Below, piece by piece: positions 7,116 to 14,404 of a stretch of 33,359 nt of DNA. The notes below the pieces were generated by a model. That model did no database searches, was not told the origin of the DNA, and saw only the letters and a program-made list of their open reading frames with translations. Position 1 is the first letter of the stretch, and each line of letters starts with the position of its first letter. The DNA lies in contig JAIRMH010000334.1 of assembly GCA_031258835.1 (NCBI GenBank), positions 1 through 33,359 of the forward strand. The letters run 5' to 3'. Both the position numbers and the translations under genes were made by a program. The DNA is from Tannerella sp. Its GTDB lineage: Bacteria; Bacteroidota; Bacteroidia; Bacteroidales; Tannerellaceae.

Positions 7116-7532
7116 TTACCTTTTTCTTTGTGGGCGTGTTGCAAGTACCATCTTAAATTTATTCTCATTAGCGATGTTAAGAACCTTGACAATTTCACCG
7201 TAAGGAACCGCTTCATCGGCATAAAGAGCTACAAACATTTCCGGTTCTTGTTTATAACGTTCTTGCAGGAAAGGAGCGATCTCGTCTAACAATACCGGTT
7301 TTTCACGTTGATTACCGTATGCTACATAATAGTTCAGATTTCTGTCTATCGTCACACGTGATAACGGTTTTGCCGCAGTTTGCTTTTGCGACTGCGGTAA
7401 CGTGAGTTTAATCGCGTTCGGAACGACTACCGTCGAGGTAATCATAAAAAAGATTAGCAGCAGGAAGATGATATCCGTCATCGAAGCCATGCTGAAATTC
7501 GGGTTTATTTTTGTTTTGCGTTTTAGTGCCAT
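7116..7532 (-). CDS. exbD: ExbD/TolR biopolymer transport protein
   Basis: This 138-residue protein has a short cytoplasmic N-terminus and one transmembrane helix (about residues 18-40). The helix has the conserved proton-path Asp at 20 (MASMTDIIFLLLIFFMITS). The periplasmic domain contains VTIDRNLNYY and VALYADEAVPYGEIVKVLNI, typical of ExbD/TolR. With ExbB it forms the proton channel that powers TonB. It is separated from exbB by 9 bases and from tonB by 2, so the three are one operon. Confidence 0.92.
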   Translation of the reverse strand: MALKRKTKINPNFSMASMTDIIFLLLIFFMITSTVVVPNAIKLTLPQSQKQTAAKPLSRVTIDRNLNYYVAYGNQREKPVLLDEIAPFLQERYKQEPEMFVALYADEAVPYGEIVKVLNIANENKFKMVLATRPQRKR

Positions 7533-7541
7533 CTTCTTCTT

Positions 7542-8264
7542 TTAATTCGCCGGTTCGTTCAATAAATCCATAAATTCCATCGTGCGGGATTCCATGTTGT
7601 TGACAACGTTATCCACTTGTGAAACCAGATAGTTATATCCGAAGAGAGCCACGATTCCTACGATGAGGCCTCCGACGGTGGTTATAAGTGCTTCGTAAAT
7701 GCCGCCGGAAAGCAACGTTACGTCGACATTTGTTCCTGCATTGGCCATATCAAAGAACGCGCGTACCATTCCTGTTACAGTTCCGAGAAATCCGATCATT
7801 GGCGCGCCTGCCGCTATTGTGGCAATAATAGGGAATCCTTTTTCTAATTTGGCAACTTCGATATTACCGACGTTTTCAATCGCTACAAGTACATCGTTCA
7901 TCGGTCGTCCGAGTCGTGATATCCCTTTCTCAATCATGCGCGCCGAGGGATTTCTTGTTTTGCGGCACAGGTTAATTGCCGAATCGATCTTCCCGTCGTG
8001 AATATAATCTTTTATACGGTTCATAAAACTCTCGTCACTTTTATTTGCCCGGCGTAAGATGAGAAACCGTTGTATAAAAATTAAGATGGCAGTAAATGAT
8101 AATGCAAGTAATACCAGCATAATCCACCCTCCTTTTACGGCAAGATCAATAATGTTCATCTGCGCTTCTGTCGGTAAGGTGTTTGTAAAATCCGGCATTG
8201 TATCCGCCGCAACCCCTGTTGGTTGCACTCCCTTTAGTTGTAGTAATAATAATAGAACGTTCAT
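7542..8264 (-). CDS. exbB: ExbB/TolQ/MotA-family proton channel protein
   Basis: This 240-residue protein has three transmembrane segments, at about residues 45-70, 145-168 and 187-212. The signature stretches are PIIATIAAGAPMIGFLGTVTGM and YEALITTVGGLIVGIVALFGYN, both diagnostic for the MotA/TolQ/ExbB family. A cytoplasmic loop (75-140) lies between the first two helices. The partner ExbD and the TonB protein are encoded immediately downstream. The N-terminal extension (residues 1-40) is hydrophobic, then polar. A later start is possible but not needed. Confidence 0.92.
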   Translation of the reverse strand: MNVLLLLLQLKGVQPTGVAADTMPDFTNTLPTEAQMNIIDLAVKGGWIMLVLLALSFTAILIFIQRFLILRRANKSDESFMNRIKDYIHDGKIDSAINLCRKTRNPSARMIEKGISRLGRPMNDVLVAIENVGNIEVAKLEKGFPIIATIAAGAPMIGFLGTVTGMVRAFFDMANAGTNVDVTLLSGGIYEALITTVGGLIVGIVALFGYNYLVSQVDNVVNNMESRTMEFMDLLNEPAN

Positions 8265-8300
8265 TTTATTTATCTGTTAATAAGTTATTTCCTGTTTTGT

Positions 8301-9023
8301 TTAATACATTTGTTTAATACATTCGTTATACATTGAAATTGTTTTCTCCAGTCCGTGATAGAGGGCGTCGCTAATGAGTGCATGTCCTATTGACACCTCG
8401 TCAATGAGAGGTATCTGCGACACAAAATATCCGAGGTTCAACAAGTTCAGGTCATGTCCGGCATTAATCTTCAGTCCGAGTTCTTTGGCCATGTTTGCCG
8501 CTTCAATAAACGGTACGATCGCATCTTCCCGGCCTTTGGCATAATTTTCCGCATAAGGGCCGGTGTAAAGTTCAATACGGTCGGCTCCGGTCTTTGCTGC
8601 ACAGGCGATATTTTTCAGGTCTGTCTCCACGAAAATGGAGGTGCGTATACCTTTCGACCGGAAAAGTTCGGCGATTTCGGTAAGTTTATCAAAGTGTGTC
8701 TCTACGTCCCATCCCCGGTTTGACGTAAGGGCGTCCGGGTCGTCGGGAACAAGCGTCACCTGTGTCGGTTTAATATCCGTTACAAGTTCAATGAACCTTT
8801 GATTCGGATACCCCTCAATATTCAATTCTACTTTAATCAGCGGTTTTATTTCGTAGACGTCACTGTATCTTATGTGGCGTTCATCCGGACGGGGGTGTAC
8901 GGTAATCCCCTGCGCTCCGAACCGCTCGCAATCCTGCGCTACTTTTGCGATGTCAGGAATGTTCCCGCCGCGTGAATTACGTATAGTTGCAACTTTATTT
9001 ATGTTTACGCTTAATTTTGTCAT
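8301..9023 (-). CDS. pdxJ: Pyridoxine 5'-phosphate synthase
   Basis: PdxJ condenses 1-deoxy-D-xylulose 5-phosphate with 3-amino-2-oxopropyl phosphate to make pyridoxine 5'-phosphate in the DXP-dependent vitamin B6 pathway. The 240-residue length is normal for the family. Recognisable motifs are [16 protein letters not shown] at the N-terminus, [28 protein letters not shown] and the phosphate-site region [11 protein letters not shown]. It is the first gene of the leftward pdxJ-exbB-exbD-tonB-DJ-1 run (36 bases to exbB) and faces away from nadK. There is no metabolic link to ExbB/TonB, so the association is positional. Confidence 0.95.
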   Translation of the reverse strand: MTKLSVNINKVATIRNSRGGNIPDIAKVAQDCERFGAQGITVHPRPDERHIRYSDVYEIKPLIKVELNIEGYPNQRFIELVTDIKPTQVTLVPDDPDALTSNRGWDVETHFDKLTEIAELFRSKGIRTSIFVETDLKNIACAAKTGADRIELYTGPYAENYAKGREDAIVPFIEAANMAKELGLKINAGHDLNLLNLGYFVSQIPLIDEVSIGHALISDALYHGLEKTISMYNECIKQMY

Positions 9024-9054
9024 GCTAAAAGTCTGTTATTATAACTCTTTCTTA

Positions 9055-9062
9055 TAACTTTG
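9055..9062 (+). promoter_or_regulatory. nadK promoter -7 box
   Basis: TAACTTTG matches TAnnTTTG. A weak TCTG lies about 18 bases upstream in place of TTTG. The leader to the nadK ATG (9139) would be about 70 bases. The box lies back-to-back with the pdxJ promoter. Confidence 0.55.
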
Positions 9063-9079
9063 CAGCGATAAGTAAAGTG

Positions 9080-9087
9080 CAAATGTA
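9080..9087 (-). promoter_or_regulatory. pdxJ operon promoter -7 box
   Basis: The minus strand reads TACATTTG, a match to TAnnTTTG, with a TCTG about 19 bases upstream. The leader to the pdxJ ATG (9023) is about 50 bases. It is divergent from the nadK box 18 bases away, so the two promoters share DNA. Confidence 0.5.
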
Positions 9088-9138
9088 CAAGTATTTAATG
9101 AGAAAACAGAGATAATTATTCAAAAATATATTAATAAA

Positions 9139-10011
9139 ATGAGAATAGGGGTATTTGGCAGTGACTGTAAAGCAGATAAACTGCCGGTGATAAAGGGCTT
9201 ATTCAGCAAACTGAATGCTTTAGGGGCTGAAATTTATATCCGGTCCGCATATTATGATTTTATGGTTGAAAAATTCGATTATCGTCCTGAAGGGTCGGGA
9301 ATTATAGAGGATGAAACTTTTGATTTCGATATAGCGTTGAGCGTAGGGGGAGACGGCACTTTTTTGCGTACGGCGCTGGAGGTGAATAAGCAGAATATCC
9401 CTATTTTAGGCATTAACACGGGACATCTTGGGTTTCTCGCAGATGTAGGAAGCGACCAGATCGACGAGACTTTAGACGAATTGTTCCGGGGCGATTATAA
9501 AATAGAAGAACGTTCGCTTCTGCGGATGTGTACGGAAGAACGTGTTTTCGGCGGCTTCAATTATGCGCTGAATGAAGTTGCCGTATTGAAGCGCGACACA
9601 TCGTCGATGATTACAGTTCATACTTTTTTGAATGATGATTATCTGACTTCTTATGTAGCGGATGGGCTTGTCGTAGCAACACCCACAGGCTCTACCGCTT
9701 ATTCCATGAGCGTGAACGGACCTATTCTGCTGCCCCAGAACCGTAATTTTATATTAAGTCCGGTTGCTCCACACTCTTTAAATGTTCGTCCGGTTGTCAT
9801 TCCAGATGATTGTATAATTATGTTAAATGTCGAAAGTCGTACAAATTCGTTCCTTGTCTCATTAGATGGGCGTTCTGAAGATCTTCCTGTTGGTATATCG
9901 CTGAAAATCAGCAGGGCTGGATTTGTGACACGTGTAATTAAACGATTTAATCAGACTTTTTACCAGACTTTACGCGAAAAATTAATGTGGGGAGCAGACG
10001 CCAGAAGTTAA
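9139..10011 (+). CDS. nadK: NAD kinase
   Basis: NAD kinase phosphorylates NAD to NADP. The 290-residue protein carries the family motifs in order: the GGDG motif with SVGGDGTFLRT (residues about 68-78), GINTGHLGFLADV, the substrate-side NE in YALNEVAVLKRD, and TPTGSTAYSMSVNGPI. The final region (SVESRTNSF-like beta structure through SLDGRSEDLPVG) also fits. The start at 9139 gives the expected MRIGVFGS opening, which forms the first Rossmann-like strand. The gene is monocistronic: divergent from pdxJ, with a separate short transcription unit following it. Confidence 0.95.
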   Translation: MRIGVFGSDCKADKLPVIKGLFSKLNALGAEIYIRSAYYDFMVEKFDYRPEGSGIIEDETFDFDIALSVGGDGTFLRTALEVNKQNIPILGINTGHLGFLADVGSDQIDETLDELFRGDYKIEERSLLRMCTEERVFGGFNYALNEVAVLKRDTSSMITVHTFLNDDYLTSYVADGLVVATPTGSTAYSMSVNGPILLPQNRNFILSPVAPHSLNVRPVVIPDDCIIMLNVESRTNSFLVSLDGRSEDLPVGISLKISRAGFVTRVIKRFNQTFYQTLREKLMWGADARS

Positions 10012-10070
10012 ATAAACATAATGCGATGAATTTTTCTGCTGAGAAATTATGTTGGATAACATAAATGCAT

Positions 10071-10155
10071 TATCTTTGCATCGTGTTTTTCATGGTATTA
10101 GATTTAAGGTTAACAATGAAGATTGTGGTTGTCGTGAGACAACCTTTTCTTTTTT
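10071..10155 (+). ncRNA. Candidate small RNA or short leader unit (promoter to terminator)
   Basis: TATCTTTG (10071-10078) is a consensus -7 box. About 45 bases downstream, GGTTGTC (10127-10133) pairs with GACAACC (10138-10144) around GTGA, and a T-rich tract follows. The predicted transcript, about 10084-10155, is roughly 70 bases and has no substantial gene of its own. The internal TTCATGGTATTAGATTTAAG stretch feels familiar to me as a sequence recurring in Bacteroidales genomes, but I cannot verify that here. A short frame opening at 10092 runs through the terminator and is probably fortuitous. It could be a small RNA, or an attenuated leader whose target gene was lost. Confidence 0.5.
10127..10155 (+). 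terminator. Rho-independent terminator of the short unit
   Basis: A 7-bp perfect stem (GGTTGTC/GACAACC) with GTGA loop is followed by TTTTCTTTTTT. It is oriented plus and lies before the convergent esterase gene. Confidence 0.7.
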
Positions 10156-10195
10156 ATAGAGGTTCCCTTTTCTATGGAGCGTTTTCTACGCCGAT

Positions 10196-10999
10196 TTACT
10201 TTTTCCTGAAAAATTTGCTGAAAAACAAAAGTTGATGCTCAATTGAGTTATTCCAATATTCTCCGTTATGTGCGCCCGGACGGGAAATATAATCATGTGG
10301 TATATTATGATATAACAATTCACGGTGAAGGCGTTCGTTCACGTCATAGAAAAAATCTTCTGTTCCGCAATCGATGATAATTGCGAGTCCCTGTTTGATA
10401 AGGTGTAGCTGTCCGATGACCGTATGATGCTTCCATAGTTCGCCGTTTTCGTTATAATTGCCAAGGACGTTTTTCATCTCCCAATTGTCGGGGAAAGGGC
10501 GGATATCCACTCCGCCGCTGGTGGAGCCGCATGCGCCGAATACGGACGGATGGCGTATGCCGAGCCATAACCCTCCGTGTCCGCCCATGCTAAGTCCCGT
10601 TATGGCGCGGCCTGACTTGTCGGCGCGGGTTTTGTAGTTCTTATCGATATAGCTAATTAGTTCTTCGGATATATAGGTCTCGTATTTCACTTTCGGATTT
10701 ATGGGACTGTCCCAATACCATGAATTTTTCCCGTCGGGACAGACGATGATCATATGGTATTGCGTTGCGAGGTTCGGCAGTTCGGGTTTTATCTGCAGCC
10801 ATGATTTGTGGTTCCCTCCGTATCCGTGGAGTAAATACAATACAGGCAAGTTTGTCCGGTTCTCATAGCCGGCAGGGAGGATTACGACATTTTTTATATT
10901 AATGTTCATGGAAGGGCTAAAGATTTCAACCGTATCCACCTGTCCGGAAGCATTAGCGCCGAAGATGCTGATAAGAAGTAAAAAAATAAACTTTTTCAT
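10196..10999 (-). CDS. Secreted alpha/beta-hydrolase esterase (PF00756 type)
   Basis: I start this protein at the ATG at 10999. It gives a clean signal peptide (MKKFIFLLLISIFGANASGQ) and 267 residues. An upstream in-frame start would add an implausible leader and overlap the promoter. The fold is the esterase D/feruloyl-esterase-like family. YLLHGYGG forms the oxyanion region, GLSMGG carries the nucleophile Ser at 137, GTED provides a likely Asp at 215, and PGAHNGEYW the His at 244. It probably acts in the periplasm on acyl groups of carbohydrates or small esters. The substrate cannot be read from the sequence. It is convergent with the short unit next to nadK and divergent from secDF. Confidence 0.85.
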   Translation of the reverse strand: MKKFIFLLLISIFGANASGQVDTVEIFSPSMNINIKNVVILPAGYENRTNLPVLYLLHGYGGNHKSWLQIKPELPNLATQYHMIIVCPDGKNSWYWDSPINPKVKYETYISEELISYIDKNYKTRADKSGRAITGLSMGGHGGLWLGIRHPSVFGACGSTSGGVDIRPFPDNWEMKNVLGNYNENGELWKHHTVIGQLHLIKQGLAIIIDCGTEDFFYDVNERLHRELLYHNIPHDYISRPGAHNGEYWNNSIEHQLLFFSKFFRKK

Positions 11000-11052
11000 A
11001 GAGTGCAATATTAAATTAGTAAAGTCGTGAATGTCTTTGACACTCAAAGGGG

Positions 11053-11060
11053 CAAAGATA
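11053..11060 (-). promoter_or_regulatory. Esterase promoter -7 box
   Basis: The minus strand reads TATCTTTG, a consensus -7 box, about 55 bases before the chosen esterase start at 10999. Its position supports that start over the longer frame. The -33 region is only T-rich. Confidence 0.55.
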
Positions 11061-11105
11061 ATCAAAAAAAATACGTGAAAATCTATTTTGCGACGAAAAA
11101 AACTA

Positions 11106-11113
11106 TATCTTTG
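11106..11113 (+). promoter_or_regulatory. secDF promoter -7 box
   Basis: TATCTTTG matches the consensus. A TTTG occurs upstream at 11087-11090, about 15 bases away, which is shorter than the ideal 19-21. The leader to the secDF ATG (11171) is about 50 bases. Confidence 0.55.
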
Positions 11114-11170
11114 CACCTTGAAAAATTAGAAATATAAATTAAAGTAACAATATAAAGATATTAAAAATCA

Positions 11171-14100
11171 ATGCAAAACAAAGGATTTGTAAGGGTATTC
11201 GCGATTTTGCTGGCGTTAGTATGTATATTCTATTTGTCATTTTCATTTGTGACGAATAAATATAATAATGAAGCGGCGGCTTATGCGGGCGGAGATGCGG
11301 TAAAAGAGAACTACTATTTGGATTCTCTTGCCAATAAGAAAGTATGGTTAGGCTATACATTAAAAGAATGTCGTGAAAATGAAATCACCTTAGGGCTTGA
11401 CTTGAAGGGGGGTATGAATGTTATCCTTGAACTGAACGTAGCGGATGTTATCCGTTCGTTATCAAATAACAACAAGGATGTAAATTTCAATAAAGCTCTT
11501 GATGCGGCTTATGCACGCCAGTCGACGAGCCAGAGAGGATTTATTGAACTGTTTGTGGAAGAATATAAAAAAATTGATCCGGGTGCGCGCCTGTCTGCTA
11601 TATTCAGCACATTCGACTTGAAGGATAAAATTACGCCTCAAAATTCGGACGAACAGGTTGTTCTGGTATTGCGTGACGAGTTGCAAAGCGCTATTGATAA
11701 TTCATTTAATGTGTTACGTACGCGTATTGACCGTTTCGGCGTAGTGTCTCCGAATATACAGCGTCTTGAAACAGATGGACGTATTCTTGTGGAATTGCCG
11801 GGCGTAAAAGAACCGGAACGCGTTCGCAAGCTGCTTCAGGGAAGTGCGAATCTGGAGTTCTGGGAAACGTATGATTTGACGCAATTGTATCAGCAATTGA
11901 GTGAAGCGGATGCCGTTTTGGCACGTATCACGGCAGATCAGCTTGCCGAGTCTGCCGGAACGGAGACGGATGTCGCAGCCGAAACGACAGTCGCAGCCGA
12001 AGAAGGTAATACGGCGGGAACTCCAGCCGAAAATTTGGAAGGCGAACCGGACGGGATTACAGATGCTATTTCCGATGCCGATTCTCTCCTGGATCAGTTT
12101 AGCGCCGAGAATCAGGATGCAGTGCAGTCAGATGAAGAATTTGCCCGGCAACATCCGTTATTTTCCGTTCTTAGGCCGAATGACGGACAAGGTCCGGCGG
12201 TTGTTGGCACTGCAAACAAGCAGGATATGGCGAGGATAGATAGCCTGCTGAACATGAAGCAAGTAAGAGAAATGCTGCCTAATAATGTGGTATTCAGATG
12301 GGCGGTGAAGTCGCATGATGAAAATGAACAGCGTTTTGAATTATATGCATTAAAAGTTACTAATCGCGACGGCTCTCCGGCGTTGAGCGGGGATGTTGTA
12401 ACTGACGCCAATGCCGATTTTTCACAGGAAAGGTTGTCGCGTGCGGAGCAAGTCGTAAGTATGTCGATGAATGCCGAAGGCGCGAAAGCATGGGCGCGTC
12501 TTACAAAAGAAAACATCGGTAAAAGCGTAGCTATTGTTCTTGATAATTTGGTGTATTCCGCTCCTACCGTACAAGTGGAAATTACGGGCGGACGTTCGCA
12601 AATTACGGGAAATTTCACGATTGAAGAGGCAAAAGACTTGGCGAATGTGTTGAAATCGGGTAAAATGGCGGCTTCGGTAAACATCGTACAGGAGGATATC
12701 GTTGGGCCGTCACTCGGACAGGAAGCTATTAATGCAGGTATAATCTCATTTATTGTCGCATTGTTAGTGTTGATGGTCTATATGTGTGCGATATACGGAT
12801 TTCTTCCGGGGATGGTCGCAAACGGCGCCCTGTTATTGAACATTTTCTTTACGCTCGGTATTCTCGCTTCATTTAAAGCCGTACTTACATTGCCGGGTAT
12901 TGCAGGTATGGTGCTTACCCTCGGTATGGCGGTCGATGCGAATGTGTTGATATACGAACGAACCAAAGAAGAACTTCGTTCAGGGAAGCAGCTTGCAAGA
13001 GCCCTTACCGATGGTTACGGGAACGCTTTTTCTGCAATCTTCGACGCTAACCTGACAACAATGATTGCAGGTATCGTGTTGTTCATCTTCGGTACAGGTC
13101 CTATCAAAGGGTTCGCATGGACATTATTAATAGGTATAGCGGTATCTTTCCTTACAGCCGTATTCCTTACACGTCTTGTCTACGAATGGTTAATAGCAAA
13201 GAATAAAATTAAAAATCTGACTTTTACAACAGGACTTTCCCGGAATGTACTGGCTAATCCGCAATTTAATTTCCTTGGTAAGCGGAAAATAGGATATATC
13301 ATTCCTTTGTTTATCATTCTTCTTGGTAGCGTATCGATGATGACGGTCGGATTAAATACCGGTATTGATTTTACGGGTGGTCGCAATTATATAATACGTT
13401 TCGATCAGGAGGTACGTACGGATGAATTGCGTAATTCTCTCAACGAACAATTAGAGGGTTCTGTGGGCGTCATAACGATTGGTTCGGCAAACCAGGTGCG
13501 CGTATCCACCAACTATAAAATTATGGATAACGCTGCGGCCGTGGACGAGGAAGTCGAGGCTAAATTATATGAAGGAATGAAAGATCTGCTGCCTTCGGGA
13601 ACCACGTTGCAGCAGTTTACGAATCAATATATAAAAAGTTCGCAGAAAGTAGGGCCTAGCATGGCTGACGATATAAAGAACAGCGCTATTATGGCGGTAA
13701 TAATTGCCATGTTCTGTATGGCATTATACATTCTGGTTCGTTTCCGCGATTGGGGATTCTCTGTCGGGGTGTTTATCTCGGTGTTTGTTACGACATTGTG
13801 TATCGTTGCTTTCTATACTTTGTTGTGGAAAATCCTTCCGTTCTCTATGGAGGTCGATCAGACCTTTATTGCCGCGATCTTGACGGTTATAGGATATTCT
13901 ATCAACGATACGGTGGTTGTTTTCGACCGTATTCGCGAGACCATAAGAAATTATCCTAAGCGCGATCGTTATCAGGTTATAAATGATGCGTTAAACTCAA
14001 CATTGACGCGAACATTTAATACTACCATATCCACCTTTGTCGTTGTATTATGTATATTCCTGCTTGGCGGCGTTACGATACGCAGTTTTACTTTTGCAAT

Positions 14101-14230
14101 TATGCTCGGAGTGCTTGTCGGGACATATTCAACCCTGTTTGTAGCGACACCGATCGCTTATGAAATACAGAAACGCCGTATGGCAAATAAGGCTGCTGCA
14201 TTAGCGGTGGCAGTGGCGACTAAAAAGTAA
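11171..14230 (+). CDS. secDF: Protein translocase subunit SecDF (fused)
   Basis: This 1019-residue protein fuses SecD and SecF, as is usual in Bacteroidota. SecDF uses the proton gradient to help complete protein export through SecYEG. SecD features include the first transmembrane helix (10-30), LGLDLKGGMNVILEL with the conserved D-x-K-G-G, TRIDRFGVVSPNIQ, and the helix bundle from about 515 with GMVLTLGMAVDANVLIYERTKEELR. The SecF part begins near 695 (FLGKRKIGYIIPLF) with GLNTGIDFTGGRNYIIRF and ends with IGYSINDTVVVFDRIRE and the last helices. An acidic, Ala/Glu-rich low-complexity insert (about 255-325) sits in the periplasmic region of SecD. Confidence 0.96.
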   Translation: MQNKGFVRVFAILLALVCIFYLSFSFVTNKYNNEAAAYAGGDAVKENYYLDSLANKKVWLGYTLKECRENEITLGLDLKGGMNVILELNVADVIRSLSNNNKDVNFNKALDAAYARQSTSQRGFIELFVEEYKKIDPGARLSAIFSTFDLKDKITPQNSDEQVVLVLRDELQSAIDNSFNVLRTRIDRFGVVSPNIQRLETDGRILVELPGVKEPERVRKLLQGSANLEFWETYDLTQLYQQLSEADAVLARITADQLAESAGTETDVAAETTVAAEEGNTAGTPAENLEGEPDGITDAISDADSLLDQFSAENQDAVQSDEEFARQHPLFSVLRPNDGQGPAVVGTANKQDMARIDSLLNMKQVREMLPNNVVFRWAVKSHDENEQRFELYALKVTNRDGSPALSGDVVTDANADFSQERLSRAEQVVSMSMNAEGAKAWARLTKENIGKSVAIVLDNLVYSAPTVQVEITGGRSQITGNFTIEEAKDLANVLKSGKMAASVNIVQEDIVGPSLGQEAINAGIISFIVALLVLMVYMCAIYGFLPGMVANGALLLNIFFTLGILASFKAVLTLPGIAGMVLTLGMAVDANVLIYERTKEELRSGKQLARALTDGYGNAFSAIFDANLTTMIAGIVLFIFGTGPIKGFAWTLLIGIAVSFLTAVFLTRLVYEWLIAKNKIKNLTFTTGLSRNVLANPQFNFLGKRKIGYIIPLFIILLGSVSMMTVGLNTGIDFTGGRNYIIRFDQEVRTDELRNSLNEQLEGSVGVITIGSANQVRVSTNYKIMDNAAAVDEEVEAKLYEGMKDLLPSGTTLQQFTNQYIKSSQKVGPSMADDIKNSAIMAVIIAMFCMALYILVRFRDWGFSVGVFISVFVTTLCIVAFYTLLWKILPFSMEVDQTFIAAILTVIGYSINDTVVVFDRIRETIRNYPKRDRYQVINDALNSTLTRTFNTTISTFVVVLCIFLLGGVTIRSFTFAIMLGVLVGTYSTLFVATPIAYEIQKRRMANKAAALAVAVATKK

Positions 14231-14294
14231 GGAACGAAACGCGCTCGCTTCCGGCGTTTACAAACGGAACGCAAGTACGTAAAAACAGGTGATG

Positions 14295-14313
14295 CAACTT
14301 GTTCGTCAAGTTG
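14295..14313 (+). other. Small UUCG-type hairpin after secDF
   Basis: CAACTTG (14295-14301) and CAAGTTG (14307-14313) form a perfect 7-bp stem around TTCGT. It is not followed by a T tract, so on its own it is more likely an mRNA 3'-end structure than a terminator. Confidence 0.4.
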
Positions 14314-14319
14314 AAATTT

Positions 14320-14359
14320 AAAAAAAACAGATTGTCTAACGAGACAATCTGTTTTTTTT
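14320..14359. terminator. Bidirectional terminator between secDF and the M64 gene
   Basis: CAGATTGTCT (14328-14337) pairs perfectly with AGACAATCTG (14342-14351) around AACG. Eight A residues lie before the stem and eight T residues after it, so the structure can terminate transcription from either side. It sits between the convergent ends of secDF and the M64-type gene. Confidence 0.9.
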
Positions 14360-14404
14360 GAGTTACATAATAATATGTGTTTGCAATCGCGAAGATCGTA
14401 TATT

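Noticed and set aside
10092-10235. A 47-codon frame beginning ATGGTATTAGAT downstream of the 10071 promoter
   Set aside because: It reads through the terminator hairpin and into the 3' end of the convergent esterase gene, and the product shows no recognised domain. A non-coding unit explains the signals better.
11000-11116. N-terminal extension of the esterase
   Set aside because: The downstream ATG gives a standard signal peptide, and a promoter box lies inside the extension.
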